Shown here: in pieces, positions 23,929-31,266 of the stretch
Numbering within the stretch: position 1 is the first letter of the stretch
Layout: the number at the start of each line of letters is the position of its first letter
Origin: Acidimicrobiia bacterium
GTDB lineage: Bacteria > Actinomycetota > Acidimicrobiia > Acidimicrobiales > Aldehydirespiratoraceae
Assembly: GCA_022821685.1 (NCBI GenBank)
Contig: JAJEDD010000036.1
Location: forward strand, 1-46,927
Reading direction: 5' to 3'
DNA: 46,927 nt
Notes under the pieces: generated by a model
What the model was told of the DNA's origin: nothing
The model's input: only the letters and a program-made list of their open reading frames with translations
Databases searched by the model: none
Translations under genes and position numbers: made by a program

Positions 23929-24630
23929 ATGGGCTGTGAGGCGGTGGACCACGTTGAGCGGACACGCGCCCACCTCGCTTGTGGTCGCCTCGTCGGCGGG
24001 GCTCGGGCCATAATCGAGGCGCATCGCTTCGGGGTTTCTGAGGGTTCTCATGAGCAGTTGTGGAGTGAGGCGTACCACCGCGCCGTAGCGCGCATCTTCG
24101 ATGAATCACTGCCCGAGTCCTATCAGCGCGACATGGCAGCGTTGTTCGCCGACAGTGCCGAGTCGATGAAGCGCTGCCATATTCCTGCCGGTCTGGCCGA
24201 GGACTGGTCGATCGTGGTCAGGTACCTCGCGTGCTCTTCGACGGTGACTTGTCAGTGGCTCGCATCGAAGCCTGAGCCGAGCGGTCTCGAGGGGCGCGAC
24301 CGGATCCCGATCGATGATCGTGTTCCCTTCGTGATCCGCTTCGACCGGATTGCGGCGGTTGCCTCCCATGGCGGGGCGCTCCGACTTGAGCGGGCCGCGC
24401 TCGCTTCGCAGCGCTACCTTGCGCCGGCGCCGCTGGAGGCGCTCGACGATCAGCAGCGGCGGCTCTTGAGCGCGGTGGCTTCGGGCACAGCCATCTCCGA
24501 TCTCGCTGACGAGTTCGGCTACTCGCGGCGCACGATGTATCGGGAGCTGGCCAAACTGTGGCAAGCGCTGGGAGTTCGGGACCGTTACGGCGCCATCCGC
24601 AAGGCCACTGCCGCCGGCCTGATCGACTGA
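23929..24630 (+). CDS. transcriptional regulator with C-terminal LuxR-type HTH
   Basis: 233 aa from ATG 23929 (TTG 23926 possible). The last ~60 residues form a LuxR/NarL helix-turn-helix: LDDQQRRLLSAVASGTAISD, LADEFGYSRRTMYRELAKLW and the closing LGVRDRYGAIRKATAAGLI. The N-terminal ~165 residues are an unassigned helical region with no receiver Asp pattern that I can see. Divergent from the protease-lipoprotein pair, it is the obvious candidate to control it (inference). Confidence 0.75.
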   Translation: MGCEAVDHVERTRAHLACGRLVGGARAIIEAHRFGVSEGSHEQLWSEAYHRAVARIFDESLPESYQRDMAALFADSAESMKRCHIPAGLAEDWSIVVRYLACSSTVTCQWLASKPEPSGLEGRDRIPIDDRVPFVIRFDRIAAVASHGGALRLERAALASQRYLAPAPLEALDDQQRRLLSAVASGTAISDLADEFGYSRRTMYRELAKLWQALGVRDRYGAIRKATAAGLID

Positions 24631-24676
24631 TACGCTCAGTCCCTGGGCAGGTTGTGGGGCCAGGCCGGCTGGTGGG

Positions 24677-25555
24677 TCAGGGTTGGATTAGGGGGAAGGT
24701 CTCTCCGGCTACTTGGTCGCCGGTGGTGAGGCCGTGGGGGAGCTTCTTCCAGAAGACGGCGGCCTGCTCGCCCAGGTCGAGGTAGCGGGTGTCGGGGTGG
24801 GCGTAGCGGGTCGATAGGCGCCGGAAGGGCCGGTCGGCCACCTCGCGGATGCCGGTGGCGTGCAGCATCCTCGAGTCGATGGCCACCGCGTCGCCGGCTT
24901 GCAGATCCCAGGTGGTGACCGGGAACCGCTCCGGGTCGGCGTCCACGTCTGGCACCGGCGCCAGCTCGGAGGCGCCGCCGATGGTGTCGATCGACGACGA
25001 GAACTCGATCGGCGCGTAGGTCACGCCGGTGGCGTGGGAGCCCTCCACCACCCGCAGCGCGGCGTCGGCGGCCACGTCGTCGAGGGTCACCCAGATGGTG
25101 ACGAAGGGCCGGTCGAGGTTGTAGTAGGGGTGGTCCTGGTGCCAGGGGCTGCGCGAGATCGCTCCGGGCTCCGAGCAGAACCACTGGTCCTCGATCAGCA
25201 CCGCGGCGTCGGCGCCGCACAGCTCCGCGCCCAGTGCGGGCAGGTTCGAGGCGTGGGTGGCCTCGGCGATGTCGGCGTCGTCGAACCAGCGGAACAGGTC
25301 GCTGTCCACTTTGGGCTCGCCCGGCGGCGACAGCACTCCGTAGAACTGGCTGGGGCTGGCCTGGCCGCGCTCGATGGCCGCGTGCAGCCGCTCGCACCAG
25401 CCGCGGTCCAGCAGACCGGGGACCACCACCGCGCCCCGCTCGGCGAACGCCGCCCGGCGCTCGCCGCTGGCCGCGGGGTCGAACTCAGCGGGCACGGGTC
25501 TGCACCGGGTCGGTCCCGCAACCCCGTTCGCCGCCGGGACCAGGCGTCGTGTCAT
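24677..25555 (-). CDS. phytanoyl-CoA dioxygenase (PhyH) family protein
   Basis: 292 aa Fe(II)/2-oxoglutarate oxygenase. The facial triad is visible: HxD in PWHQDHPYYNL near residue 145 and the distal His in SRMLHATGIRE near 235, with the 2-oxoglutarate-binding Arg in FRRLSTRY. ATG 25555 overlaps the Rieske alpha-subunit stop as ATGA. The first ~25 residues carry a decayed duplicate of the junction (25485-25500). It is the last gene of the transporter-dioxygenase operon and would hydroxylate a small molecule. Confidence 0.9.
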   Translation of the reverse strand: MTRRLVPAANGVAGPTRCRPVPAEFDPAASGERRAAFAERGAVVVPGLLDRGWCERLHAAIERGQASPSQFYGVLSPPGEPKVDSDLFRWFDDADIAEATHASNLPALGAELCGADAAVLIEDQWFCSEPGAISRSPWHQDHPYYNLDRPFVTIWVTLDDVAADAALRVVEGSHATGVTYAPIEFSSSIDTIGGASELAPVPDVDADPERFPVTTWDLQAGDAVAIDSRMLHATGIREVADRPFRRLSTRYAHPDTRYLDLGEQAAVFWKKLPHGLTTGDQVAGETFPLIQP

Positions 25556-25577
25556 CGGGCACGGGTGGCTGCCGGGT
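25485..25577 (-). repeat. imperfect 67-bp-offset duplication at the alpha-subunit/PhyH junction
   Basis: TCATCGGGCACGGG at 25552-25565 recurs as TCAGCGGGCACGGG at 25485-25498, followed by similar CTGCMSCGGG sequence. The copy lies inside PhyH and adds codons to its N terminus. Confidence 0.5.
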
Positions 25578-26838
25578 TGTTCATCAGGCGGGCGTAGTGG
25601 GCGAGGTAGCGGCGCTGGGGCGCCTCGGAGGTGATCGGGCCGCTGACAGTGCCCGCCTCGGCGTCGCCCGCGCTGTCGGGGAGGCCCCGGCTCATGTCGA
25701 TCCACTCCATCTCCGGCACCCCCAGGCCCCGCTGTACCCGCTCGAACATATCGAGATCGTCGGGGGTGCCGAAGTTCACGAAGTCCTCGTCCACCCGCAG
25801 GCGCAGCAGGTCGATCTCATCGGGCGCGCCCGGCGCGGAGGTGAGCCAAAGCTGCAGCCGGGTGCGGTCCACCGCCACCGGCTCCACCACCAGCAGCTGG
25901 TTGCCGACGAAGATCAGGTTGGGGAACAGCGACAGGTTGAGCATGCTGCCCGTGGCCAAGTCCAGCAGATCGCCGTCTCCGGCCGCGGCCAGCCGCGACT
26001 CCAGCGGCTCTCGGAACGGCACGTTGCGCATCGTGGCCCACGGCCCCTGGGGGATGCCGGGACGCTGGTCCACCACCATGTGGCCGTTGCGCAGCGCCTT
26101 CGACACCATGGGCGTGGAGCCCGGGTCGCGGGCCAGCACCGTTTCGGTGTCGACCATTTCGCCCAGCGTGTTGTAGGAGTGGTGGGCGAAGGTGGCGTGC
26201 AGGCCGTCGGCCGCGTTGTCCCATGACAGTTTCCAGTTGCCGGCGAACTCCAGCAGCTGCGGCGACCCCATCGGGGCCAACTCGCCGCCGGGATGGCGGT
26301 CGATGATGGTGTCGAGCGCCTCTCGGGCCTCGCCCAGCCACACCTCCAGCGGCTCGGGGGCGGCGTTGAGGGTGGCGAACACGAACCCCCGGTAGCTGGC
26401 CGCCTCGAGCCGGCCCAGCGACAGCTTGGCGTAGTCCTCGGCGGGGTGGTCGGCAGGGAAGGGGATGGCCACCAGCCGGCCCTCGGGTGTGTAGGTCCAG
26501 CCGTGGTAGGGGCACACGAAGCGCTTGGCGCAGCCTCGGGCCTCGCCCGCCACCACCGTCCCCCGATGGGCGCAGCGGTTCAGCAGCACGTTCACCGCGC
26601 CGTCGCGGCCCCGGGTCATCAGCACCGGCCGCAGGCCCAGAGTGGTGGTGCGGTAGTCGCCCGCCTCGGGAATCTCGCTCTCGTGGCCCACATAGCACCA
26701 CGACGCGGCGAACACACGGGTCATCTCGGTGGAGAAGATCTGCGGGTCGGTGTAGAGGCGGCGGTGGACCCGGTGAGGCTGCACGAGATGGTCGAAGTCG
26801 CTGGCGGTCAAGTCGATCCCTCCCCGTCGCCGAAGCAT
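25552..26838 (-). CDS. aromatic ring-hydroxylating dioxygenase, alpha subunit
   Basis: 428 aa. Rieske ligands CAHRG near residue 90 and CPYHGW near residue 110; mononuclear iron ligands in DNAADGLHATFAHHSY near residue 215 and an acidic ligand further on. The enzyme inserts O2 into an aromatic ring or demethylates, and needs a ferredoxin/reductase not encoded nearby. It pairs with the beta subunit upstream; beta-before-alpha is the less common order. ATG 26838 is the start in the alpha frame; a coupled mini-ORF from the beta stop runs 31 nt into it. Confidence 0.9.
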   Translation of the reverse strand: MLRRRGGIDLTASDFDHLVQPHRVHRRLYTDPQIFSTEMTRVFAASWCYVGHESEIPEAGDYRTTTLGLRPVLMTRGRDGAVNVLLNRCAHRGTVVAGEARGCAKRFVCPYHGWTYTPEGRLVAIPFPADHPAEDYAKLSLGRLEAASYRGFVFATLNAAPEPLEVWLGEAREALDTIIDRHPGGELAPMGSPQLLEFAGNWKLSWDNAADGLHATFAHHSYNTLGEMVDTETVLARDPGSTPMVSKALRNGHMVVDQRPGIPQGPWATMRNVPFREPLESRLAAAGDGDLLDLATGSMLNLSLFPNLIFVGNQLLVVEPVAVDRTRLQLWLTSAPGAPDEIDLLRLRVDEDFVNFGTPDDLDMFERVQRGLGVPEMEWIDMSRGLPDSAGDAEAGTVSGPITSEAPQRRYLAHYARLMNNPAATRAR

Positions 26839-26936
26839 TCACAGCGTGCCCTTTGGATTGCCTGACCGGTCATAGCCAGCAGTTTGGGTTTGCTTGACCG
26901 GTCACAGATCGAGGCTCGGGTTGTCTGACCGGTCAC
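26808..26936 (-). other. 42-codon coupled mini-ORF spanning the beta/alpha junction
   Basis: GTG 26936 overlaps the beta stop as GTGA. The frame runs through the palindrome array, has an internal ATG at 26873 (MTGQAIQRARCE) and ends inside alpha at 26808. It parallels the mini-ORFs at the other junctions. No peptide homology is recognised. Confidence 0.35.
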
Positions 26937-26941
26937 AGCAG
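26862..26941 (-). repeat. array of three TGACCGGTCA palindromes, 31-32 bp apart
   Basis: The perfect 10-bp palindrome TGACCGGTCA occurs at 26862-26871, 26894-26903 and 26926-26935 (within one base), each inside a 31-32-bp unit that also shares an AACCCGAG-like stretch; a fourth decayed unit runs into the alpha start. The spacing equals three helical turns, so all palindromes face the same side of the DNA. Confidence 0.8.
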
Positions 26942-27505
26942 GAAGCTCGGGTTGCGCACGCCGGTGCCCAGGGCAGCCACGACGAGGATCTTGGTGCGGC
27001 GCCGTAGGTCGTCGCCTACCAGTTCGTGGACCTGATATCCGGCGAGTTGCTGGCGGCGGCCGTGGCGGTGCTCCTCGATCAGCAGACTGGACCGGGCAAC
27101 CAGACCGCCGCCAGGCGCCGGCCAGGCCTCGACCCCGCCGACCACCCGGGCGGTGAGCGACGGCGGCTGCTGGCCCCAGGCGGCCGGGTCCCGGCGCCAT
27201 TCGACCCGCTCGGCCAGCCGGCGCCGGTCATCGAGCAGCAGCGACTGGTCGCGGCCGGGATGCGCCGGCGCCGACAGCGGCACCCACAGCACCGCGTCGT
27301 CGGTCCAGCCCCCGAGCCACTCCTCGAAACGGCCGGCGTCCAGCAGGCGGGCCTCGTGCAGCAGCGCAGCGGTGGCCACGGCGGACAGGTCCGGGTCGCA
27401 GCGCGGCCGGTCGCCCATCGTGGCCAACAGTGCGGCCAACTCGTCGTAGCGGGCCAGCACCGCGGCCGACGCCGAATCGACTGCGCTCTCGAGGGCCTTA
27501 GTCAT
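26933..27505 (-). CDS. aromatic ring-hydroxylating dioxygenase, beta subunit (NTF2-like)
   Basis: 190 aa, the normal length of these small structural subunits. HEARLLDAGRFEEWLGGWTDDAVLWVPLS is spread over residues 49-77 and is the characteristic NTF2-fold core; LLLDDRRRLAERVEWRR follows. ATG 27505 begins MTKALESAVDSA; it lies in the second copy of a 70-bp duplication and is entered by a mini-ORF coupled to the permease. It assembles with the alpha subunit to form the hexameric oxygenase. Confidence 0.85.
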   Translation of the reverse strand: MTKALESAVDSASAAVLARYDELAALLATMGDRPRCDPDLSAVATAALLHEARLLDAGRFEEWLGGWTDDAVLWVPLSAPAHPGRDQSLLLDDRRRLAERVEWRRDPAAWGQQPPSLTARVVGGVEAWPAPGGGLVARSSLLIEEHRHGRRQQLAGYQVHELVGDDLRRRTKILVVAALGTGVRNPSFLL

Positions 27506-27575
27506 CGTGCCGTTCCCGGTGCCATGGGCTTGAGTCGACTGCGCCTGCCGGGGCGGTGATCCGCTCACCGGTCAT
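27498..27575 (-). other. 25-codon coupled mini-ORF between permease and beta subunit
   Basis: ATG 27575 overlaps the permease TGA as ATGA. The frame (starting MTGERITAPAGAVDSS) reads through the duplicated block and stops with TAA at 27498, overlapping the beta start (27505) by 8 nt. Confidence 0.4.
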
Positions 27576-27605
27576 CGTGCCGTTCCCGGTGCCATGCGCT
27601 CGAGG
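27501..27605 (-). repeat. 70-bp-offset duplication of the permease 3' end
   Basis: The 26-bp stretch starting GTCATCGTGCCGTTCCCGGT occurs identically at 27501 and 27571 and continues with only two mismatches to position 27535/27605. Each copy holds an ATGAC start; the upstream one also holds the permease stop. Confidence 0.9.
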
Positions 27606-29194
27606 GTGCGAAGCTCGAACGCGGCCACCAGCGAGTAGCCGATCACGGCCACGATCGTAAGCACCGCCACCGACACCCACAGGATCTTGAAGTCGTTGCG
27701 GGTGAAGGCGGTCACCATCACCGCTCCGATCCCGTCGCCGGTGGCCAGCCACTCAGCCACGGTGGCGCCCAGCAGCGAGGTGGGCACCGCGATGCGGGCC
27801 GAGGCCAGCAGGGCCGGCACCGACGTCGGCAGGTAGGCGTTGCGCACGTTGGCAAGGGAGGCGGCGTCGTAGGACTTGAGCACGTCGAGGATCCCTTCCG
27901 GTGTGCGGGTCATGGCCGTGTAGCAGTTGACCAGCGTCGGGAAGAACGACATCACGGCCACGATGGCGGTGGTGGTCAACAGTCCCCGCCCCACGAACAG
28001 GATGATCACCGGCGTGGTGACGATGATCGGGATCGACCGCAGCGCCACCGCGATCGGCATCAGAGCCCGCTCGAGCCACGGGACCAGGATGAACACCAGC
28101 GCGGTCGCCAGCGCGCCGACCAGACCGACCACGTAGCCCAGCGAGGTCGTCCACAGCGTGGTGCCCAGCGCTCCGAAGATGATCGAGCGGGTCTCGGCCG
28201 CCTCGGGGACCGAGAACATCTCGGCCCACACGTCGAAGGGCGTCTTGGCGAAGAACGGCTCGATCCCGAACCCCCACAAGAACGCATACCAAAACACGAA
28301 CACCACCGCGATGGGGGCCAGCAGCCCGCCCAGCCGGTTGAGCAGACCGGGCTCGGTGCGGGCCACCGGCACCGCGCCCACGTCCAACGCGGGTGACCAG
28401 GGGCACAGGAACCGGCCCAAGGCTCCGATGGCCAGGTATCCGCCGGTGGCCACGATGGTGGACAGCACCGCGATCACCCAGATGCGGTCGGTCTGCAGCG
28501 CCCCCAGGGCTCTGACCGTGAGAATGCCCAGACCCCGGTGCGCGCCGGTGAACTCGCCCACCACCGCGCCGAGAAAGGCGGCCGGCGCAGCGATCTGCAA
28601 CCCGGCGAACAGCGCCGGGACCGATGCCCGGACCCGGACGTTGCGGAAGGCCGTCAGCCGCCCCCGGCCGTAGGAGCGGATCACGTCGAGGGCGCTGCCC
28701 GGCGCCAGGTCGAAGCCCAACAGCGCGGCCACGTAGGTAGTGAACACCACCGCCAGCGCCGACAGCGCAATCGGGGTGGCGTTGCCCGGTCCGGTGATCA
28801 GCCGCAGGATCGGGGCCACCGCGATGAACGGCAGGCAGAAGACGGTCAGCACCACTGCGCCGATGCTGCGCCGCAGCCACGGCACCAGCGTCGCCGTCAC
28901 CGCCAGCGCGATGGCGGCCAGGTTGCCCCACAGGAACCCCCAGGCCGCCGTCTTGGTCGAGTGCCACAGATTGCGCAGATAGAGGCCGCGGAACTCGAAG
29001 AACTCCGCCACCACCGCGGTGGGCGGCGACAGCCGGTACGAGCCCGCGTACACCGTGCGGGCCAGCAACTCCCACAGCAGCAGCACCCCGATCCCGACCG
29101 CCGAGCTCAGCACCCGGGGCGGCACCCGGTCGAGCCGGCTGCCACCGGCCGGGCGTGTCGGCGCGGTGGCCGCGGTGTCGGCGGTGGCGCTCAA
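27572..29194 (-). CDS. tandem-fused ABC transporter permease (SsuC/TauC-like, two domains)
   Basis: 540 aa, about twice the normal ~260. Two homologous halves each have six-ish membrane helices and a cytoplasmic coupling loop: SVPALFAGLQIAAPAAFLGA near residue 190 and SVPALLASARIAVPTSLLGA near 460, each preceded by a DVIRSY/DVLKSY block. The fused protein could replace the usual permease dimer. Starts with TTG 29194 overlapping the ATPase stop as TTGA. The family imports sulfonates, nitrate, pyrimidines or aromatic acids; the dioxygenase genes downstream favour an aromatic or heterocyclic substrate (inference). Confidence 0.88.
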   Translation of the reverse strand: MSATADTAATAPTRPAGGSRLDRVPPRVLSSAVGIGVLLLWELLARTVYAGSYRLSPPTAVVAEFFEFRGLYLRNLWHSTKTAAWGFLWGNLAAIALAVTATLVPWLRRSIGAVVLTVFCLPFIAVAPILRLITGPGNATPIALSALAVVFTTYVAALLGFDLAPGSALDVIRSYGRGRLTAFRNVRVRASVPALFAGLQIAAPAAFLGAVVGEFTGAHRGLGILTVRALGALQTDRIWVIAVLSTIVATGGYLAIGALGRFLCPWSPALDVGAVPVARTEPGLLNRLGGLLAPIAVVFVFWYAFLWGFGIEPFFAKTPFDVWAEMFSVPEAAETRSIIFGALGTTLWTTSLGYVVGLVGALATALVFILVPWLERALMPIAVALRSIPIIVTTPVIILFVGRGLLTTTAIVAVMSFFPTLVNCYTAMTRTPEGILDVLKSYDAASLANVRNAYLPTSVPALLASARIAVPTSLLGATVAEWLATGDGIGAVMVTAFTRNDFKILWVSVAVLTIVAVIGYSLVAAFELRTLERMAPGTAR

Positions 29195-30033
29195 CCGGGG
29201 TCCGCGTCGAGTTGCGCGACCTGTCCGTCGGAGCCGTCCGTGTCGAGTTGCACGACCTGTCCCTCGGAGCGATGCAGGCTGGCCGAGACGGCCTCCACCT
29301 CGGCGTGGAACCGGTCGGTGAGCAGCAGTTCACGGGTGCGGGGCCTCTCAAAGCCGATGGTGTGGCGGGCCACCACCCGGCCCGGACGGGGCGACATGAC
29401 CAGCACCTCGTCGGCCACGTACACCGCCTCGGGGATGGAGTGGGTGACCAGGATGGTGGTGGTGCCCCGCGCCGTCCAGATCCGCTGGAGCTCGTCGTTG
29501 AGCTGCTGGCGGGTCAAGGCGTCGAGGGCGCCGAACGGCTCGTCGAGCAGCAGCAGGTCGGGGTCGGTGACCAGCGACCGGGCGATGGCCACCCGCTGGC
29601 GCATGCCTCCCGACAGTTGCGAGGGCCGGGCCTTCTCGAAATCCTGCAAGCCGACCAGTTCGACCAGCTCGTCGACCGCCTCGGTGTCGTGGCGCCGGCC
29701 GACGAGCTCCAGCGCCAGCCGGATGTTGGTCGAGACCGTTCGCCACGGCAGCAGCGACGGATCCTGGAAGGCCACCCCGATGCGCTGGTGTCTGCGCATC
29801 TCGTCGGGCGACGAGCCGCCGGAGTCGATGGTGCCCTCATCGGGGGTGTCCAGCCCGGCCACAAGGCGCAGCGCGGTGGACTTGCCGCAGCCCGACGGCC
29901 CTATGAGCGCAGTGAAGCCGCCCGCGGGCACATGCATGTCGAAGCCGCGCAACGCGACAACCTCGCCGTCGCCCAGGGCGAAAGTGCGTCCGACCCCGAC
30001 GACATCAACCGGCGCTCCCCGCCGGTCCATCAC
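29191..30033 (-). CDS. ABC transporter ATP-binding protein (SsuB/TauB-like)
   Basis: 280 aa. Walker A GPSGCGKSTALRL, Q-loop AFQDPSLLPWRTV, signature LSGGMRQRVAIARSL, Walker B LLLLDEPFGALD and switch VTHSIPEAVY are all intact. The C-terminal ~25 residues carry a 12-residue duplication (GQVVQLDTDG / GQVAQLDADP) absent from ordinary SsuB proteins and placed right before the TTGA overlap with the permease. Starts with ATG 30033 or the adjacent one. Confidence 0.9.
   Translation of the reverse strand: MMDRRGAPVDVVGVGRTFALGDGEVVALRGFDMHVPAGGFTALIGPSGCGKSTALRLVAGLDTPDEGTIDSGGSSPDEMRRHQRIGVAFQDPSLLPWRTVSTNIRLALELVGRRHDTEAVDELVELVGLQDFEKARPSQLSGGMRQRVAIARSLVTDPDLLLLDEPFGALDALTRQQLNDELQRIWTARGTTTILVTHSIPEAVYVADEVLVMSPRPGRVVARHTIGFERPRTRELLLTDRFHAEVEAVSASLHRSEGQVVQLDTDGSDGQVAQLDADPG
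29200..29268 (-). repeat. 36-bp tandem duplication at the ATPase 3' end
   Basis: The block containing GGACAGGTCGYGCAACTCGA (minus strand) occurs twice, 36 bp apart, and forms the last codons of the ATPase gene before the permease overlap. Confidence 0.75.
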
Positions 30034-30077
30034 CTGCGTGGTCTAGAGATGGTTGCGACGCTGCGGCGAACGCTACG

Positions 30078-31118
30078 TCACGACAGGACGGGACCGTCGG
30101 CGTAGATCTCGGCCAGCAGCGAGCGGTCCCAGAAGTCCTCGGTGACGTTCACGCCGAGCGCCTTGAGGACCCGGATGTTGTCGGCCACCGACTGGTCGGT
30201 CCACCACAGGAAGCCGCTGGCGTCGGTCACGTCGCTGAACATCAGCTTGGTGAACTCGTGGGCCTTGATGGTCTCGGTCTCGAGGTCCATGCCGGCGTCG
30301 GGGAACCGGTCGACGGTCACCTGCGCGGCGGTGTCGGGGTCGGCCTTGTGGTCCTGCCAGCCGAGGATCTCGCCCCGCAACAGCGACTTCACGGTCTCGC
30401 GGTTGTTGGCCAGGGTCTCCTCGGTGACGATGTAGGTCTGGCTGTGGACCGCGTAACCGAAGTCGGCGAACAGCATGGTGGTGTTGTCGATCCCGGCCAC
30501 GGTCATGGCCACCGGCAGATCGACCAGCCAGCACAGCAGGCAGTCGACCTCGCCGTTGACCAGCGGGGCCGGGTCGTAGTCGGCCTGGATGACCTCGATG
30601 GCGTTGACGTCGACTCCGTTGAGCGACGACAGCAGCTCGAGGTCGAGTTGGTTGTTGAAGGCCATGCCGAGCCTGCGGCCCTCCAGGTCCTTGGGCTCGT
30701 TGACCGGGTTGCTGGTCAGCGAGGCGATCACGAAGGGGTTGCGCTGCATGGCCACGCCCACCACCTTGAGCGGCGCGCCGTCGGCCCACGCCTGGCCCGC
30801 GAAGTTGGCGGCCGATATGCCCATGATCGACTGGCCTGCGATGACCGAGGTGTCGGGCGACACGCCCGGTCCGCCCGGCACCAGCGTCACGTCGAGGCCC
30901 TGGGCGGCGTAGTGGCCGTTGGCGTCGGCGAGGTAGGAGCCGCCGAACTGCACCGAGTCGAACCAGCTCAGGTGGAAGTTCGCCGCGGTCAGCGGCGCGG
31001 CGGGCACCGGATCGGAGCTTGAGCAGGCGCTGATGAGGGTGCTGCCGCCCAGCAGCAGCCCGGCGCCGGCGGCGGTTCCCCCCAGGAATGTGCGTCTGGA
31101 GAATTGGTTGGCGGTCAT
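30078..31118 (-). CDS. ABC transporter substrate-binding lipoprotein, NMT1/THI5-like, Tat signal
   Basis: 346 aa. The N terminus has a twin-arginine motif (SRRTFLGG), a hydrophobic stretch and a lipobox (STLISACSS, Cys near residue 32), so it should be a Tat-exported lipoprotein. The SsuA/NMT1 fold shows in FHLSWFDSVQFGGSYLAD, NGHYAAQGLDVTLVPGG, LEGRRLGMAFNNQLDLEL and FLWWTDQSVADNIRVL. Such proteins bind thiamine pyrimidines, riboflavin, sulfonates or phthalate-like aromatics. GGGGG precedes ATG 31118. It heads the six-gene uptake-oxidation operon. Confidence 0.9.
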   Translation of the reverse strand: MTANQFSRRTFLGGTAAGAGLLLGGSTLISACSSSDPVPAAPLTAANFHLSWFDSVQFGGSYLADANGHYAAQGLDVTLVPGGPGVSPDTSVIAGQSIMGISAANFAGQAWADGAPLKVVGVAMQRNPFVIASLTSNPVNEPKDLEGRRLGMAFNNQLDLELLSSLNGVDVNAIEVIQADYDPAPLVNGEVDCLLCWLVDLPVAMTVAGIDNTTMLFADFGYAVHSQTYIVTEETLANNRETVKSLLRGEILGWQDHKADPDTAAQVTVDRFPDAGMDLETETIKAHEFTKLMFSDVTDASGFLWWTDQSVADNIRVLKALGVNVTEDFWDRSLLAEIYADGPVLS

Positions 31119-31190
31119 TTGGTCCCCCTGTTCGGCACACGGCCGTCGACGGCGAGCCCGCGACCGCTCGTGCGTTCATTCGATCCCGGC

Positions 31191-31227
31191 AAAGTAACAC
31201 GCGCCGGATGCACGCGCTCAAGCGTGC
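31191..31227 (-). promoter_or_regulatory. promoter of the uptake-oxidation operon with palindrome over the -35
   Basis: On the minus strand TTGAGC (31221-31216) and TACTTT (31196-31191) lie 19 bp apart. The -35 is the centre of an 18-bp palindrome, GCACGC-N6-GCGTGC (31227-31210), a good place for a repressor or activator. The leader would be about 65 nt. Confidence 0.55.
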
Positions 31228-31266
31228 AGTTCGGGTGCGGTTGCCTGAAAGGGGGGAGAGGCGCGG

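Noticed and set aside
26833..26941. Tandem units considered as a CRISPR array
   Set aside because: Only three or four 31-32-bp units without distinct unique spacers; no cas genes.
30034..31266. TPP or other riboswitch before the NMT1-like binding protein
   Set aside because: No conserved thi-box or other aptamer core; only a promoter and a dyad are seen.
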